From Acarospora socialis (Eukaryota; Ascomycota; Lecanoromycetes; Acarosporales; Acarosporaceae), in assembly GCA_025617375.2 (NCBI GenBank), contig JAMYGW020000011.1, positions 496,001 through 560,000 of the forward strand: a stretch of DNA of 64,000 nt, in the 5' to 3' direction. The notes beneath the pieces were generated by a model. The model saw only the letters and a list, made by a program, of their open reading frames with translations, was not told where the DNA came from and did no database searches. Positions 36,016-48,374 of this stretch are shown piece after piece. Numbering within the stretch: the first letter of the stretch is position 1; each line of letters begins with the position of its first letter. Position numbers and translations under genes: made by a program.

Positions 36016-37054
36016 ATGCTCGCCCCAGACAACACCCCACCGACGAAATCGCAGCAGACACACGTAGCCGCCCGTCTGCCCTCCAGCTCCGTCACCCGGC
36101 TGAATTCATCCGATCCGACCTGGCGCGCCAAACTCTGCCTCCGAGCACTGGCCGCCATCCTATCCCTCGCCAGCGCCTCGTGTTTCTGCACCGCGCTCGC
36201 CATCTGGCAGCAGCCCGCCCGGAAACGGAAATACTCCCCGTGGGGCATAGCCCTACCCACCGACGCCTTGCCTCTGTTCCCTGTCCGTACTCGACTTTCT
36301 GCTTCTACCCAGCACAACAACGCCCCAAGCTGCCCGCGCCGCTCTCCCTGAACGGCGGGCTCAACCTCCACATCCACACCGTATATCCATCGACCAGACC
36401 AACATAACGCTAACTTGGACGAAAAACACAGCTCTTCTACTCCATCCTCTCCTTCCTCCTATTCGCCACCTACTTCCTCGCCCGCAAACGCCCTCCCCAC
36501 CCCGGCATCGTCATCGCCTCCGACCTCGCCGTCTGGGTCACGATCGGCGGCCTGGGCGCCTGGGTCGTGTTTGGCTCCGTTTTCTGGTCCTACGTCGGTG
36601 CGAACGCCGCCGGCCGCTGCGTCGGGAGCGTGAAAATCAAAACCTACTGCAACGAGGCGCGGAGGACGAAGGGGCTGTGCGAGTTGGCGGGGTTGGTGCT
36701 GCTGCTGGCGACGTTGTGAGTAGGAGTCTTTCTTTGAGGTTGGGTTTTTCGTTTGGGGTCTTGGGGAAGGGGCAGGGAGGGGTTGTGGGGCAGAGGGTAG
36801 GAGGGGATTGGCGCTTGCGTACGGGTACTGATGGCGTTCGTGTGTGCAGGGTCGCGCATTTCGCGCTGTTCGTTTGGCTTTGTAGGGAGGTGGATGTGCG
36901 GAGGAAGAGGGAGAGGTGGAGGGAGCTGGAGGCGGGGTATTTGCAGGAGGATGGGAAAGATGAGCTGGGAGATGGTGGTGCTGATGTGGGAGGAGGGCCT
37001 CGGGCGAAGACGACGAGAGGGGAGAGGATGGCGAGGGAGAAGCTGTCTTGGTGA
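36016..37054 (+). CDS. Four-helix integral membrane protein, unknown
   Basis: Exons 36016-36286, 36313-36380, 36432-36715 and 36850-37054 give 275 aa; all joints are phase-consistent and the 26-base first gap is unusually short for an intron, so that splice is the weakest. Hydrophobic segments: LCLRALAAILSLASASCFCTALAIW (about 45-70), FYSILSFLLFATYFLA (115-130), SDLAVWVTIGGLGAWVVFGSVFW (145-170) and LCELAGLVLLLATLVAHFALFVWL (195-220). An extracellular-type loop with GRCVGSVKIKTYCNEARR sits between helices 3 and 4. The cytosolic tail is charged. The layout resembles MARVEL-like or SUR7-like fungal membrane proteins, but I cannot assign it. Confidence 0.65.
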
Positions 37055-37905
37055 TGTCAGAGATCATCCTTTTCATCTTGAGGTGTCGGGCCGGCTGGTG
37101 CTTGGTTGTAGCGTGGAGAAGAGACAAAACGAGGCTTTCTGCAAGTATATGTTCCACGATGGATTTTGCGGCCCATGAACGACGTGCTTGGCAGTTGGTA
37201 TGTGCATGGAGATACTCTGTTGATTTGGAGTAGCGAGAGATATACGCATCTATTCCTCCCGTCTGTTCATTCAACCCTACACTGTATCCTCCCTACCGTT
37301 CCTTCCCTCTCCCTCGTCAGCCCCACCTCCAACACCAGCATCTCGCCTTGACTCGCTGACGCCCTGGGCAAGAACCCCACCGCGTGATTCCCTCCGACCA
37401 TCTCCGAACCTTTCTTCAGACATTTACCGATCATCAAAGTCAGCTATACCATCCCCTCCTTTTCTCTTGGACGCCCCTAGGCGCACGGTTGTATGACTCG
37501 ATCCTCTCGCGATCTTACACAACAGCGCTTGCGGCTCCTCGCTCGATGTGCCATGCGCGATCCCTCATCTCCATTACGGGAAAGCGTAACGACGTCGGAA
37601 TCAGGAGGCAGGAGGAAGGACAGGCGAACGGACAGACATGGTCGAAAGAAGCATCGTAAATACGCTCTCTCTGTACGATCGAGGATCTCAGCCCAACACG
37701 TCATGCCATGTCGTGCTCAGGGCAGGTAGGTCCAGATCGACCCCGATCCTGCCTCGAAGCACATCGCATCGCCAACATTCATCTATAACTCTCACTCATG
37801 CGTTGGCCAGTCAGTGACCGACAGACGTCGCGACACGAACGTTCCCACAATCCATCTCCCATCGCCCGTAGCTAGCATAACATCCCATACCAACCCCCCC
37901 TACAG
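37055..37905. other. Convergent intergenic spacer
   Basis: About 850 bases between the 3' ends of the membrane-protein gene and the peptidyl-tRNA hydrolase gene. Several short frames, none supported. Confidence 0.5.
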
Positions 37906-38541
37906 CTACACCCCCACCCCCCTCCCCTCCGCAATCCCCCCCACCACACCCCCCAACTCCCCTGCCTTCCCCCTCAACACCCGTCCCTCCCAGCCCTCCA
38001 TCTCCCTCAACAACCACCCACTAACCTCCTCCCGACCCCGCCCCTCACACCTCCCCACCCCCAACCCCACCCGCACATACATCCCCTCGCCCACCCCCCT
38101 CGCCCGCAACGCCTCCACGCAGCTCTTCACCCCCCGATGTCCCCGCGCGCTCGCTCCGCCCTTTTGTACGCTCAGCCGCCCTAGCGGCGCTTCGAGCTCG
38201 TCGTGTAGGATCACCAGCTTCCCCCCGGTCTCACCGCCGGATACGGTTGTTTGCCCGGGAAGCGGGAGGGAAGAGAGCCAACTCGTAAACGCCAGCGCGA
38301 CGGCGGGGCCCGAGACGTTCATGTAGGTGGGGGATTGCCAGAGGGTGTATTGTGGTGGGGAGGAAGACGGCGGGTGGGAGACGAGGGCGTGGGCGAGGAG
38401 GCGGGTGGCGGGGACGAAGGGCGGGTAGTGCAGGTGGGTGGCGAGGGCGCGGAGGAGGATGTGCCCCGCTGAGTGAAGGGTGTTGGCGTATTTGGGGCCG
38501 GGGTTGCCGAGGGAGGCGATTAGGAGCGGGGTTGGTGGCAT
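37906..38541 (-). CDS. PTH1: Peptidyl-tRNA hydrolase (Pth1 type)
   Basis: Bacterial/mitochondrial-type enzyme that cleaves peptidyl-tRNA released from ribosomes. Intronless, 211 aa, within the family's usual 190-220. Landmarks: LLIASLGNPGPKYANTLHSAGH with the conserved Asn and catalytic-type His, TYMNVSGPAV with the substrate-binding Asn, LVILHDELEAPLGRLSVQKGGA with the catalytic Asp (family HDDLD), and GHRGVKSCVEAL. The C-terminal third is very Gly/Arg/Glu-rich and GC-biased. The start MPPTPLLIASLGNPG leaves no mitochondrial presequence; no clean upstream in-frame ATG was found, so targeting is unclear. Confidence 0.92.
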   Translation of the reverse strand: MPPTPLLIASLGNPGPKYANTLHSAGHILLRALATHLHYPPFVPATRLLAHALVSHPPSSSPPQYTLWQSPTYMNVSGPAVALAFTSWLSSLPLPGQTTVSGGETGGKLVILHDELEAPLGRLSVQKGGASARGHRGVKSCVEALRARGVGEGMYVRVGLGVGRCEGRGREEVSGWLLREMEGWEGRVLRGKAGELGGVVGGIAEGRGVGV

Positions 38542-39457
38542 TGGGCGTTGTGGTGGTGGTTGTTGGAAGGAGAGGTGGAGCGGTGGTGGAGGATTCGGGC
38601 GTTAGTGGGTGTGGGTCGGCATTGTGGGTTGGCGTTATGAGGAGATTGGGGAGGCTGGTGGTGGTGGCGGAGGCGGTGTGAGTGGGTTGGAGAGGTTGAG
38701 GTGGTTAGTTTGTTTGGTGTTTTGTAGTGGGGAGTGGAGAGTGAGGGTTGGTGAAGTTGAAGGTTTGCAGATTTTGGTTCTTGCTTGATTGGTGAGGAAT
38801 GGCCAATCCAAAACCACTTTTCAAAAGTACTATAGTCGAGCTCTCATCGGTCGAGATGTGCAGTTATGAAGCAATAGAGCACACTCAGTGGCAGATTTAT
38901 GAGGGTCCCCAAATCACTGATGCATCAGGTACTTGTATGAAATGCGTATTAACGGTAGAATCAATGATACTAAGATTCAAGTATCTTGTTGACTACCATA
39001 TCGTTGAAATTCTATCAGCATTCTCATGGTCAGCATAAAGTTATCATCACTTTACTCTAGACTTGATCCACAGCGCCCTTCATGATAGAATGTAATTTAT
39101 CATCATTGCAAGCTAGACCTGCAACCACTAAGACTAAAAGTACAAAACAAACTGGTATCCTACCCAAGAAAGGCTGCCGGGAGAAGAATGGGAAGACCAC
39201 CAGTGAGCACCAGCACAACGTCCCAATGACAACTACCCTACCAAGGGCCACGAATGGCATAGGGGTGCACTGTTGAGAGCGTCGGATGAGGTGTCAGACC
39301 GCTGGAGTTCCACTGCGGGAGTGCAGGTACTTTCCATTGGTCGGGGTCGAGATTGATATAATGATAGGAATAATGATGGAGGGCTGCTGGTAAGATGCTG
39401 TGGGTAATATGCTCGGTGCCTGAGGGCCCCGGTACTCGGTTTCCCTTTCCCGGGGTT
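38542..39457. other. Intergenic region
   Basis: About 900 bases between the PTH1 promoter and the SET2 3' end. Left part is G/T-rich low complexity, right part unremarkable. No supported gene. Confidence 0.5.
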
Positions 39458-42400
39458 TCAGCTCATGGCGAGCTCCATGCCGCCGTGTTTCCGGGCGGCC
39501 CCGTCCATCAAGTATTCCTGGGGAGGCCCAGGTGTGAGTGGAGAATGGTTCTCCAGTGAAGAGCCATCTTCCATGGCGGTGTCCTCCGCCGGTGGTGGCG
39601 GAGGAGGAGGGGGTGGTGGAGGGGTTTCCAGCTTGAGCTTCTTGTTCGCCGTGGTGTCCCCATCTTGCGTCGTCATCCCTTCGGACTCATCGTCGTCCTC
39701 TCGTTTGCGTTTCAGATTATCTCCGCTGACGCTGCCGCTGGCTGGTGTGATTGCTGGTGTAACGGAGCCTGAACTCAGTGGTTCTGCCTTAAACACATCA
39801 TCTTCGGGGGTGTTCATCGCCACATCAACATCGCCTTCATCCTCCTTCTTGACGTCCAGGTTCGGGGTCGCAGTGGGTGGTGATGTAGCTGATCCGCCTT
39901 CCTTCGCCTTACGCTCCGCCTTCTTTTTGTCGTAATCCCGTTTCTTGACGACCGCTTTATCGAAGAACTCTTTGACAAACTTCTTTACGTGCTTCTCCTG
40001 TTGAGAGGAGATATGGGTAGGATCTTTGACACGGTTGTTCTTGTAGTCGGAGTTGACGAGTTTTTTCGAGATCTGGATAAGAGATGTCAGCCAGGCACAC
40101 ACATCAACGCAATCAACGAGATACTAACCTCCTTAGCGAAACGCTTAAGATCGTCGCGTGGTAGCTTCGCCTTGAACTTGTCCACTACGTATTTGATCGG
40201 TGGGAAAAGCTGTCAACCATCGTCAGACTGAGCTCCACCCAATCACGTACCGTAGTACAGCGCTTACCGTATTCTCATATAACTTCTTCTGCTTCTCCTC
40301 GCTATAAGATCTCCACTTTTCTTTCCCATGCTTCTTTTCCTTGGAAGGTTCCTCCGCTGCTGGCTGAGGCGTCGCCGTAGCCGATGGTTTTTCTTTGGGG
40401 GTAATTTCTTTCTCTGAGATGATACTGTTGATAATGTCATCGAGCGCTTTATCTCTCGATGCAGGCTTGGGCGGCGGCGGTGGCTTGGCCGCAGGCACTG
40501 TAGGTCTAACCCATGTCGTTTGACCCGCCGCACTGTAATAGTAAGTATTGCCGTTGGCGACCGCTGCGAACCAACCAGCCGGAAGGGCGTTGTATGGTCG
40601 ACGGGGAGGGGGTCGAGGACCGTTGTAAAACGCAGCATTCCGCTGCGGTTGACTATTGCGAGGTCCGGTAGGAGCAGAAGGACCGCGTGGAGCATCGATC
40701 GAGCGAGAGCGAGAACGCGAGCGTGATCTTGACCGTTCCTTTCGATCAGCCCGTGCAGATTCTCGACGTTCAAAGCGATCAGGTCGATCGGCGGTGGTGG
40801 TGGAATTTGGGTCCCGCTTCTTGCGAGGGATCCGGTAGGCCACCTCCAATGTACTCCACTCTTTGAGCAGAGTTGTGGCCTGAGACTCGACTCGTTCATC
40901 TCCACACTTCGTCAATCCCTCGACGGTGACTTCAATCTTGGAGTCACTGATTTTGTTGCGTGTCAGTCGTGGAAACTTGTTGAGAATGTCCATAATCTGC
41001 AGCACGACGTTAAAGTCGTCTTTCCAAGTCGATAGTGCAGAGTTAAGGATTTGGTAACCATGCATCTTGACAACGCGATTCCGCACTCGCTCGTCTTCGC
41101 AACGCTGGATCCGTCCAAGTAACTTCACGGCGATCCATTTTTCTTTGCATTGCATGAGCGTCGCCATGACCTTGGTGACCCCATCTTCGTCCAATGACTT
41201 GGGCTGGACGTTATTAACATACTCCTCATCGTCCTCGCCAGACTTCTTCTTGCGCGGACGTTTGGCAACGGCGGTGTCCCAACCGTCACCATCGTCGATA
41301 CCTAACGCCTCGATAGTGGTATTCGATAATTTGGTTGCCCGCTCGGTCTGTGTCTTGCCACCGATGAAGCCGGTGCAATTTGGCTCACCGCAATAGCATG
41401 GTTGTGGATCGGCACCATATCGGTCGACGTTGTAGTTGAAGACTAGCTCTTCTCCAGCATTGATTTTCCGCTCGGCAAAAATACCCATCCGGAGTTTATC
41501 GCCGACCACCCATTTATCGACATAACAGTTCGGATTACAGGAATGGTTGCAAAACCGACCAAGGTTGCCCTTCTTGGTGGCATCGACGAATTCGCCTTTG
41601 CTAAGGGACATGAAGTAGAAATGTTTGATGCCTTCGTCATCATACTGGAGCATGCGGCGGCGGAATTGCGCTTCGTTGATGACTTCACCAATGTACTCGA
41701 AGATAAAGTCATGAGGGTTCAAATCCGTATCAGCTCGTAGACCATAGCCCTTCTTCTCAGTTTTGATGACTTTTACGTTCGCGTACTGTTGTCGCTGGAA
41801 CCTCTGGTTTTGGCAGTCAGAGCCACAACCGCAGTCGCCGAAGCACTCCATTTTGGTCAAGCGATTAATACAGTCGGAGTCGTCCCCGCACGCCAGATTA
41901 GTCTTCGTCGATGCATCTGTGATATCGTGTCAATAAACATTTTAATAAAGTGAGCGAGGAGAGCAAATTGGTTCAGGATGTCTTACCCCACTCCTCTGCA
42001 CAATCACACTCCATCGCATGCTCGGTGGTGCCAAGGTATTTCGCAGCGTAGATACATTGTGCAATAACCTGAAAAGTGTTTTTCGCGTCGGCCGTCATGT
42101 CTGGGAGGTGATCAAAAAGAGGAGTCGGTCTCGCCATGACCTTCTGTGAAGAAGTTCGGGCCAGCTTCAGAGGTTGACCAGGTTCCATCTTGACACTTAT
42201 ATCAGCGCCGATGATTTGTTCAGTCTCAGCTTTATGTGCAGTCGGAGACGGTGAGGTGTGTTTAGGATCAGTAGGTGAATGGGAGGTGGACTTTGACTCG
42301 GCCTTCAGAGGTGAGACGGCAGCCATCGGTGTTGCTGATCCGTCCTTCATGGTACTGACGCGTATCGTACCCAATGGTTCGTCTTCGGACGAGGTGCCAC

Positions 42401-42470
42401 CCTTTATCTTGGTGTCTTGAAGGTTGTTCTCAAGCACCTCAGTTTTGGCTGCCGGACCTTTGGCCGACAT
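39458..42470 (-). CDS. SET2: SET2: histone H3 lysine-36 methyltransferase
   Basis: Nuclear enzyme that methylates H3K36 during elongation, recruited by phosphorylated RNA polymerase II. Exons 42470-41987, 41916-40268, 40209-40129 and 40072-39458 give 942 aa. Order: disordered N terminus; Cys-rich AWS region (about 168-195, [21 protein letters not shown]); SET domain (about 205-330) with [18 protein letters not shown] and FNYNVDRYG; post-SET cysteines ([14 protein letters not shown]); a TFIIS-like helical region; an RS-rich basic stretch; a WW domain ([18 protein letters not shown]); and the polymerase-binding SRI domain ([15 protein letters not shown] ... [14 protein letters not shown]) spanning the last introns. 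The C-terminal tail has a run of about 11 prolines. Domain order is exactly that of fungal Set2. Confidence 0.97.
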
Positions 42471-44959
42471 ACTGACGTGTTGTGTTGCGGGTATGAATGA
42501 GGTTGTAAAAGATTTGTATGCAGAGGGAAAAGAGGATGGGTTAGCGATGTAGAAGTCCAAGATAATATCCGGCAGCGGCCTTGAATTCGAGAGTATCACG
42601 ATCTAACGCCACTACGATCTTCTCACTCGTGACGCTTAAACTCCTCTGTATGATTGCTCGAATGTCCAACTCCAATGAATGTTTGCGAAGCACAAGGGAT
42701 GGAGGCGAATGCGAAGTGCAGAAGATGTCCCGTCTAGCTTGGTTGTCGGGGCAGTGGGCGCGACGTGTTGTGTGCCCAAGTAGGTAGGTAGGCCTGTCGC
42801 AATCGAGGCAGACAGATAGGGAAGGAACGAGTGAATGCCGTCTTGACCAAAGGAAACTTGGAATCGCAACGTAATGCTTCAGAGCTCCAGCAACCACCCA
42901 AAGATGACTTCGCACGCCAACAGTGCCGCAATTTAGAGTATCATAACAGCTAGGTAGGCGCGCACACTCCAGTAGCGTCACAAGTGGCAAAGATTGGGTG
43001 AGGTCGATTTATCTGTACAGCATTGAGTAGATGGGTGCTTCCTGACTTCCATCTTCATGTTGCGGCTCTGCTTCGCTTCCCGCAGTCCGTAAGGTACCTA
43101 CCGCATCGAGTAGCGTCCGTTACTGCCTCGGCATCTTCCGTCAAGCAACATCGACCTTGATCTCGAGCAGTGGTTTGAATAAGGTATTGTTTTCCTTCCA
43201 GATAGGTACACTTCTGATAAACTATCGTGAGAAAGCGCCAATGTATAGATCAACCTAAAGAAATTGCACGCAGAAAAGTAAAGAAAGATCATGATCCCTG
43301 TATAGCCTTGCGCAAGAAGCCCTCACTCCAACAGAACCACCCTCTTCGTCCGAGCAAAGCAGCACAGAGCGTAACACTGAAAGATGTTAAGACCGTGATT
43401 GCTTGTGCAATGATATATCAAGAATAGTGGAGCATATCAACGTGCACAACGTGGCTCCTGCAGACAACATTATTGCCGGTGTAGTACTCCGTGCTATGAG
43501 GGATGATGTGTCCCTGCAGGACTAGGTCGAGTGTCGGTGAAGGAATAGTTATATAACGAAGAGACGAAGGACTGAAGATGACCGAGAACGTAGACTTTCG
43601 AAGTCCTCCCATACACATATTCATATTCTGAACCACGTCCTCCAAACTCTGTCACGAAATCCTCCGAGCAATCTCACTCCCAGCCTGCGTCGTGTGGTGC
43701 AGGCAGCGGCGGTCTTATGGCGGTATCATTGGAGCGACCTACCAAAGATACCTCCAAGAACAACGATATGATATTTGCCTTCAATGAAGAGATGGTGAAT
43801 GTTGATCTGCACCGACGTCGTCTCATCCAATAATAGATGAGTTCGTTCATGGAAGAGATTACTGGAGATCTTGGAGAAGGATGGAATGATTGGTGATGGG
43901 AGCACCTCGCTTCCGTCGAGAATCTAAAGCTTGGCTTCACGGAGCAGCATGATTGGTTCCCGGGATGATGTTGACAGACAGGGGACCGTTACACGACTCT
44001 GGATAGAGATTGGTTGTGTCTTGAAGCTGTTTCGAGCCGAGTAGTCACGGAGGGCATCGATGAGAATTTTGATATACAGAAACCTGTAAGTATTACCCGC
44101 ATGTTCGTCGGTGGCACGATATGGATGTTGATGTTGACAAGGGGAGGTACATGATAAGTTAGATAATTCAAAGTGCGGCGCATTGACATTGAGGGGTGAT
44201 TACAGTAAGATACCTATCTACCTTACCCCTTCAGCCGTGGGGATCAGTCACTAACAGGTACTCGTACATCCGTAGTGGCTGCAATTGCGACACCCGGAAG
44301 CTCTCTCGTGCAGCTGGGTTGCATATCAGATATGACCTGATTTGACAATGCTTTCTTCAATCAATAAGATATTAACGATGGGGGAGAGGAGAAAAAGAAG
44401 GTCGCGCGCCTGCATGCAAAAGATATCAAGCGATGCGATGCGATGCACTGCACTGCAGCCGGCGCCAGTCCTCTTTCTGCCCTGGGGAGTTTGAGAAGCT
44501 CAATCTTTAATTTCCCTCCAACGCCTGTGTCTAAGAATGATCTCTAATCTCTACGCCTCTCTCCACTTCCTAACTCACAGTTCGTTCGGGCTCCCTGGAG
44601 GTCCTTGTCTTCCTTTCTCAACCACTACCTTACGTGACAACTTCGCCTCCGCCCTTCGAAAAGTCCGTACTGCACTATAACTACAAAGTGCACCTGCGCA
44701 TTCATTGCGTTTTTGGTTATCATTCCTTGATATCCATTCGATTCAAGATGCGGTCGGTTTGCTCCTGAATAATTAATACCTTCCCTTGGGACCCCAACAC
44801 GTTCATTTCTTATTACGATTCACGAAGTCGACGCACAGGTTCTTTCATTTCGTGTGTTTGCCTCGACTTGGAGTCGCTTGATCCCATTCTGGTAGTTCTG
44901 GCCTTGGGTCACATTTCACATCGCCTTCCCTACTCACACCACCGTAAACATCAACTCCC
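42471..44959. other. Large divergent intergenic region
   Basis: About 2.5 kb between SET2 and the AT-hook gene. Minus-strand frames at 42541-42990, 43418-43645 and 43674-43940 are short and have no recognisable feature. The right third (44500-44950) is CT-rich and looks like the promoter and leader of the AT-hook gene. Confidence 0.45.
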
Positions 44960-46137
44960 ATGGCAGCAATCGCCGAAAGACCCTTCTCGGAATCAGAAAA
45001 GGTATGCATGCTCATCGACTTCTCACAGGGTGATCGGCGACGACTGAATGTCTGAATGTTGCTCCTGACACCTGTTGTCCATCACTTGTTGTTTTTGTCT
45101 AGTGGCTGCTAACGGTCTTTAGCTTTTTCTGTTGGCAGAGATCTTAAAGGACGCTCAGATACCTTCAGAGGTATTTCTCAAAATCATCAGGGAAGCTGGT
45201 ATTCGGCCAAGATGGAACGAAATCCCTCTTCCAACAGGTACGACATTCAACCTCGATTGCCCCAAGACGAGTGTGAAAACACGACAGAAACAGCACAACC
45301 GAGCCTCTTTTTACGGACAAGGACTCTACATCTGCATCGTTTTCCAACTAATGTCGTGGTGTTGTAGGGCGCTCTGTGAAAGCCTGCCAACTTGCTCTCA
45401 AAGACCTCTTGTCGGTGCCCGTGGTGGGTTCGGTCCGAGGCCAGATCTCGGAGTCAAGCCCTTCAAACCCGAAGAAACGACCTGCTCAAACCTCGACCGA
45501 AAGTCCTGCCACTGCAGCACGCGCGATCCAACCGCGCCCGTCCTTCATCGCCTCCATCAACGGTCAAGACGACCCGATGATGCACAATATTGCTGCCGAA
45601 CGAGGCGGCGAACCACCCAAGAAAAAGCGTGGACGCCCGAGCAAAGCGGACCTGGAGCAACGCATGGCGGAGGCCGAAGCGCGTGGCCAGCCCTATCCGT
45701 CGCCCAAGACTAGTGCTCACAAGGCGTCAAAACCAGGTCGTATCAGTACCAGTACTCATGCTCAGGACGCTGCAACAACCAGTGGTGCTCCGACAGCGAT
45801 GGTGGTGTCACCAACCGAAGGATTTGGAGACAGTACAAGCTCGACGCCCAAGAAGCGCGGACGACCTCCAAAACCTCTGGACGCGAGAAAACTGGAGCTC
45901 GAAGCGACCGCGGCGGCTGCTGGAGGGATTGGAGGGGGCATCGGGTCGCCTCGAGAAGTGATTGAAGAAACTCAACAACCTTACTTCACCGCGCCGGAAA
46001 GTACGTTGGCGGCATCGCAGGAGCAGGAGCATGCAGCTCACGTGGAAGGAGAAGGGGACACACACATGAAAGAAGCCGAGGTTCATGAGAGCAGTGGGAC
46101 ATTACGAGCATATTCGGGGAGGACCGAAGAGCATTGA
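44960..46137 (+). CDS. AT-hook DNA-binding protein
   Basis: Exons 44960-45001, 45123-45237 and 45368-46137 give 308 aa. A conserved-looking helical N terminus (FLLAEILKDAQIPSEVFLKIIREAGIRP, then GRSVKACQLALKDLL) of about 70 residues may be a small Myb/SANT-like or dimerisation unit. Two AT-hooks follow, KKKRGRPSK near residue 160 and PKKRGRPPK near residue 235; this RGRP core binds the minor groove of AT-rich DNA. The rest is disordered, Ala/Thr/Ser/Glu-rich. Likely a nuclear chromatin or transcription factor; targets cannot be told. Both introns have clean ends (GTATGC...TTTAG, GTACGA...TGTAG). Confidence 0.85.
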
Positions 46138-46828
46138 GAAAACCCTCATGGCCAGGAAGCATTGGGTGGCTTACGTACATTTGGAAACGGTGGGTGGATA
46201 ACGTCTGAACTTCGCGGAACGATGAACGTTACGATACCATCACGGACGCACGCACTCATGCACGATCACGTATGTTATGCGGTGGCTACTTTGCTGCATT
46301 TTATGGTCTCGAGCGTAATCACGGCACAATGAGACAACATCGACTTTATTCTCTTGCAGTTGAAAGTATTACTTGCATCTTCCCTCTCTTCTCCTTTCAT
46401 TTATCTGATTTCCTTTCGAGCGTCCCTTTCTTATTGGTTCTAGCCTACTTCTCTCAAATGCATAATTCTCCGTTCATGGACCTAACAGCTACAATGTAAT
46501 AACGAACGACTTCTTACGAGAAATTTGCCAACTCGCATCATGACAGGCAGCAGTGTTGTATTTTCATGCTGTCAGTCTTACACTGCCTCTTCAATCTTCT
46601 CCTTTCAGTCACTTTGTTCAATGTTTTTCACTTCTACATCAGCAGCCTTGGATACATTCCAGATCCACAGCTTAGCTCAAACCCTGTACCATAACACCGC
46701 AACATATAATACAGCCAATTCAACCACAGCCTTGCTACCATCGCACCGCTCGTTCAAATACAAATACAGACTTGTCCTCGGTCCCCTCGAAGACACTCGT
46801 TGCTCCGCATGATGCAGTCAGCTACACT

Positions 46829-46841
46829 GGGGGGGGGGGGG
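46829..46841. repeat. Poly-G run
   Basis: Thirteen consecutive G on the + strand; length is prone to sequencing error and slippage. Confidence 0.9.
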
Positions 46842-47322
46842 CATGAAATCGCCATGGACATCAATCAGGTAACAGCCCTCCAAAGCCACTCATCACCCAC
46901 CCACCACAACCTTCCTTCTAACCATCAAACCCCTTAACCTCATCCGCCATCTCATCCCCTCCTCTCCAATCTCACCCAACAACACCCCACACCAGAAGAG
47001 AACAGACAGAACGCCGAGCTACTCGGAACCCTCGCATCCTTCCTCATCGCCCCCTCCTCCTCTCCCATCTCGTCCCCTTCCCACCAACCCAAACCAACCA
47101 AGCGCACCCACCCCAGTCCCACCGGCACCAGCACCGGCCCGATATACCAGATCCACCTCATCCCATCCCAGCAGGCGCGGAACGAGCAAGCAGCACCACT
47201 CCTCCCTACCCGATCCCACGCGTCGTGCTGAGATCGCCTATCCTATCCGCACGATCGACCGACGGGACGGGCAGACTTGCTTTCCAGCGATTCGACTCGG
47301 TCAGACTCGCAGGTGTGTAATT

Positions 47323-47353
47323 GTCCGTCCGTCCGTCCGTCCGTCCGTCCGTC
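47323..47353. repeat. (GTCC)n microsatellite
   Basis: About 7.5 perfect copies of GTCC, a tetranucleotide repeat in non-coding sequence. Confidence 0.92.
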
Positions 47354-48374
47354 TCTTCGCCAAGGGAATGGGAAAGGAGAGTGAAGATGGAAGGAAACGG
47401 AAACCGAAGAAGGAAAGGAACTGGGCACAGCTTCGCCTAGACGGACGATATCCCCGCGCCTCCCGGCTGCGATTTCTACGGTGAACCTCCCAAGGGCGAG
47501 AAATGTATATCTACGCCGTCCTTCCCTTCCATTCCCTTCCCTTCCCTTACCGTACCTACCTGTTCGGCGCAACACAAAGCCCTCGACGGCATGGCGGCGA
47601 CAGGTTTCGGCTCGTGCACGCCCAGCCGGGATTGATGGGTAGGTGGGAGTGGGATGGAATGGGGGAATGTGGTGCGATTTCGGTGGGGAATTCTGTGGGA
47701 AGGGGAGGGTTGAGTGTGGGAGGGTGGTGTTGTGGGGTTTCGCGGGCGGTGGCGGTGGGGATGGGGATGAGTAGGACGGAAGGGGAGTGTGTGTGATACG
47801 GACGCTAGGTTTTGTTTGGCGGTAGGATACCTTATGCGTGAGGGGGTTTGGGTACTGGTGGCTGTAAGGGAGAGCTGTGTAGTGCTTCGTGGAAGAAGCT
47901 GTCGATCGAAGCACGTTTCAGTGTTGAGAGCGGTGATTGTCCGCTGTGCAGTGAAGATGATTGGTCTAATTGCTTGGTGTATACCTTTTAATGCAGGTGT
48001 CCAATTGGATCTCATATATATGGCCCACCCGGATCGAGGCGTGGGGCTTGTATCCTAGGGACAGCGCGGAACAATGAGAAGACGGTTGTTCCACTCGTAT
48101 CCGTTATGTAGCGGTGAGCGCATCATGAGTATCGTATCTAGAGTGGATGTTTACATGTTAGCAGCTCGGTTATCTTATAGCCTAGCTGGACGGATTGAAT
48201 ACTTCACGACACGGTCTGGGATGCTTGACTCCGCATGTAGGACGGAATGTGGATATGGGTACAGCTAAGTGCATAGCAAGAAAAGTCAACTTACAGAGAG
48301 TTCCGTAAGACGGACTTGAGAGCCACCCCTCTACGCCGATCCAAGTCAAGCTATGACCAACCCGAGTATCTTGA

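Larger units (their letters stand above)
46138..48374. other. Convergent intergenic region with simple repeats
   Basis: About 2.2 kb between the AT-hook gene and PGS1. It holds a 13-G run (46829-46841), C-rich low-complexity sequence, a GTCC tetranucleotide repeat and purine/pyrimidine-skewed stretches. Long overlapping frames on the minus strand (47243-48015) come from this low complexity and are not supported as genes. Confidence 0.55.

Noticed and set aside
47243-48015. Two long overlapping minus-strand frames
   Set aside because: They read through C-rich low complexity and the GTCC microsatellite (DGRTDGRTDG), overlap each other and show no domain.
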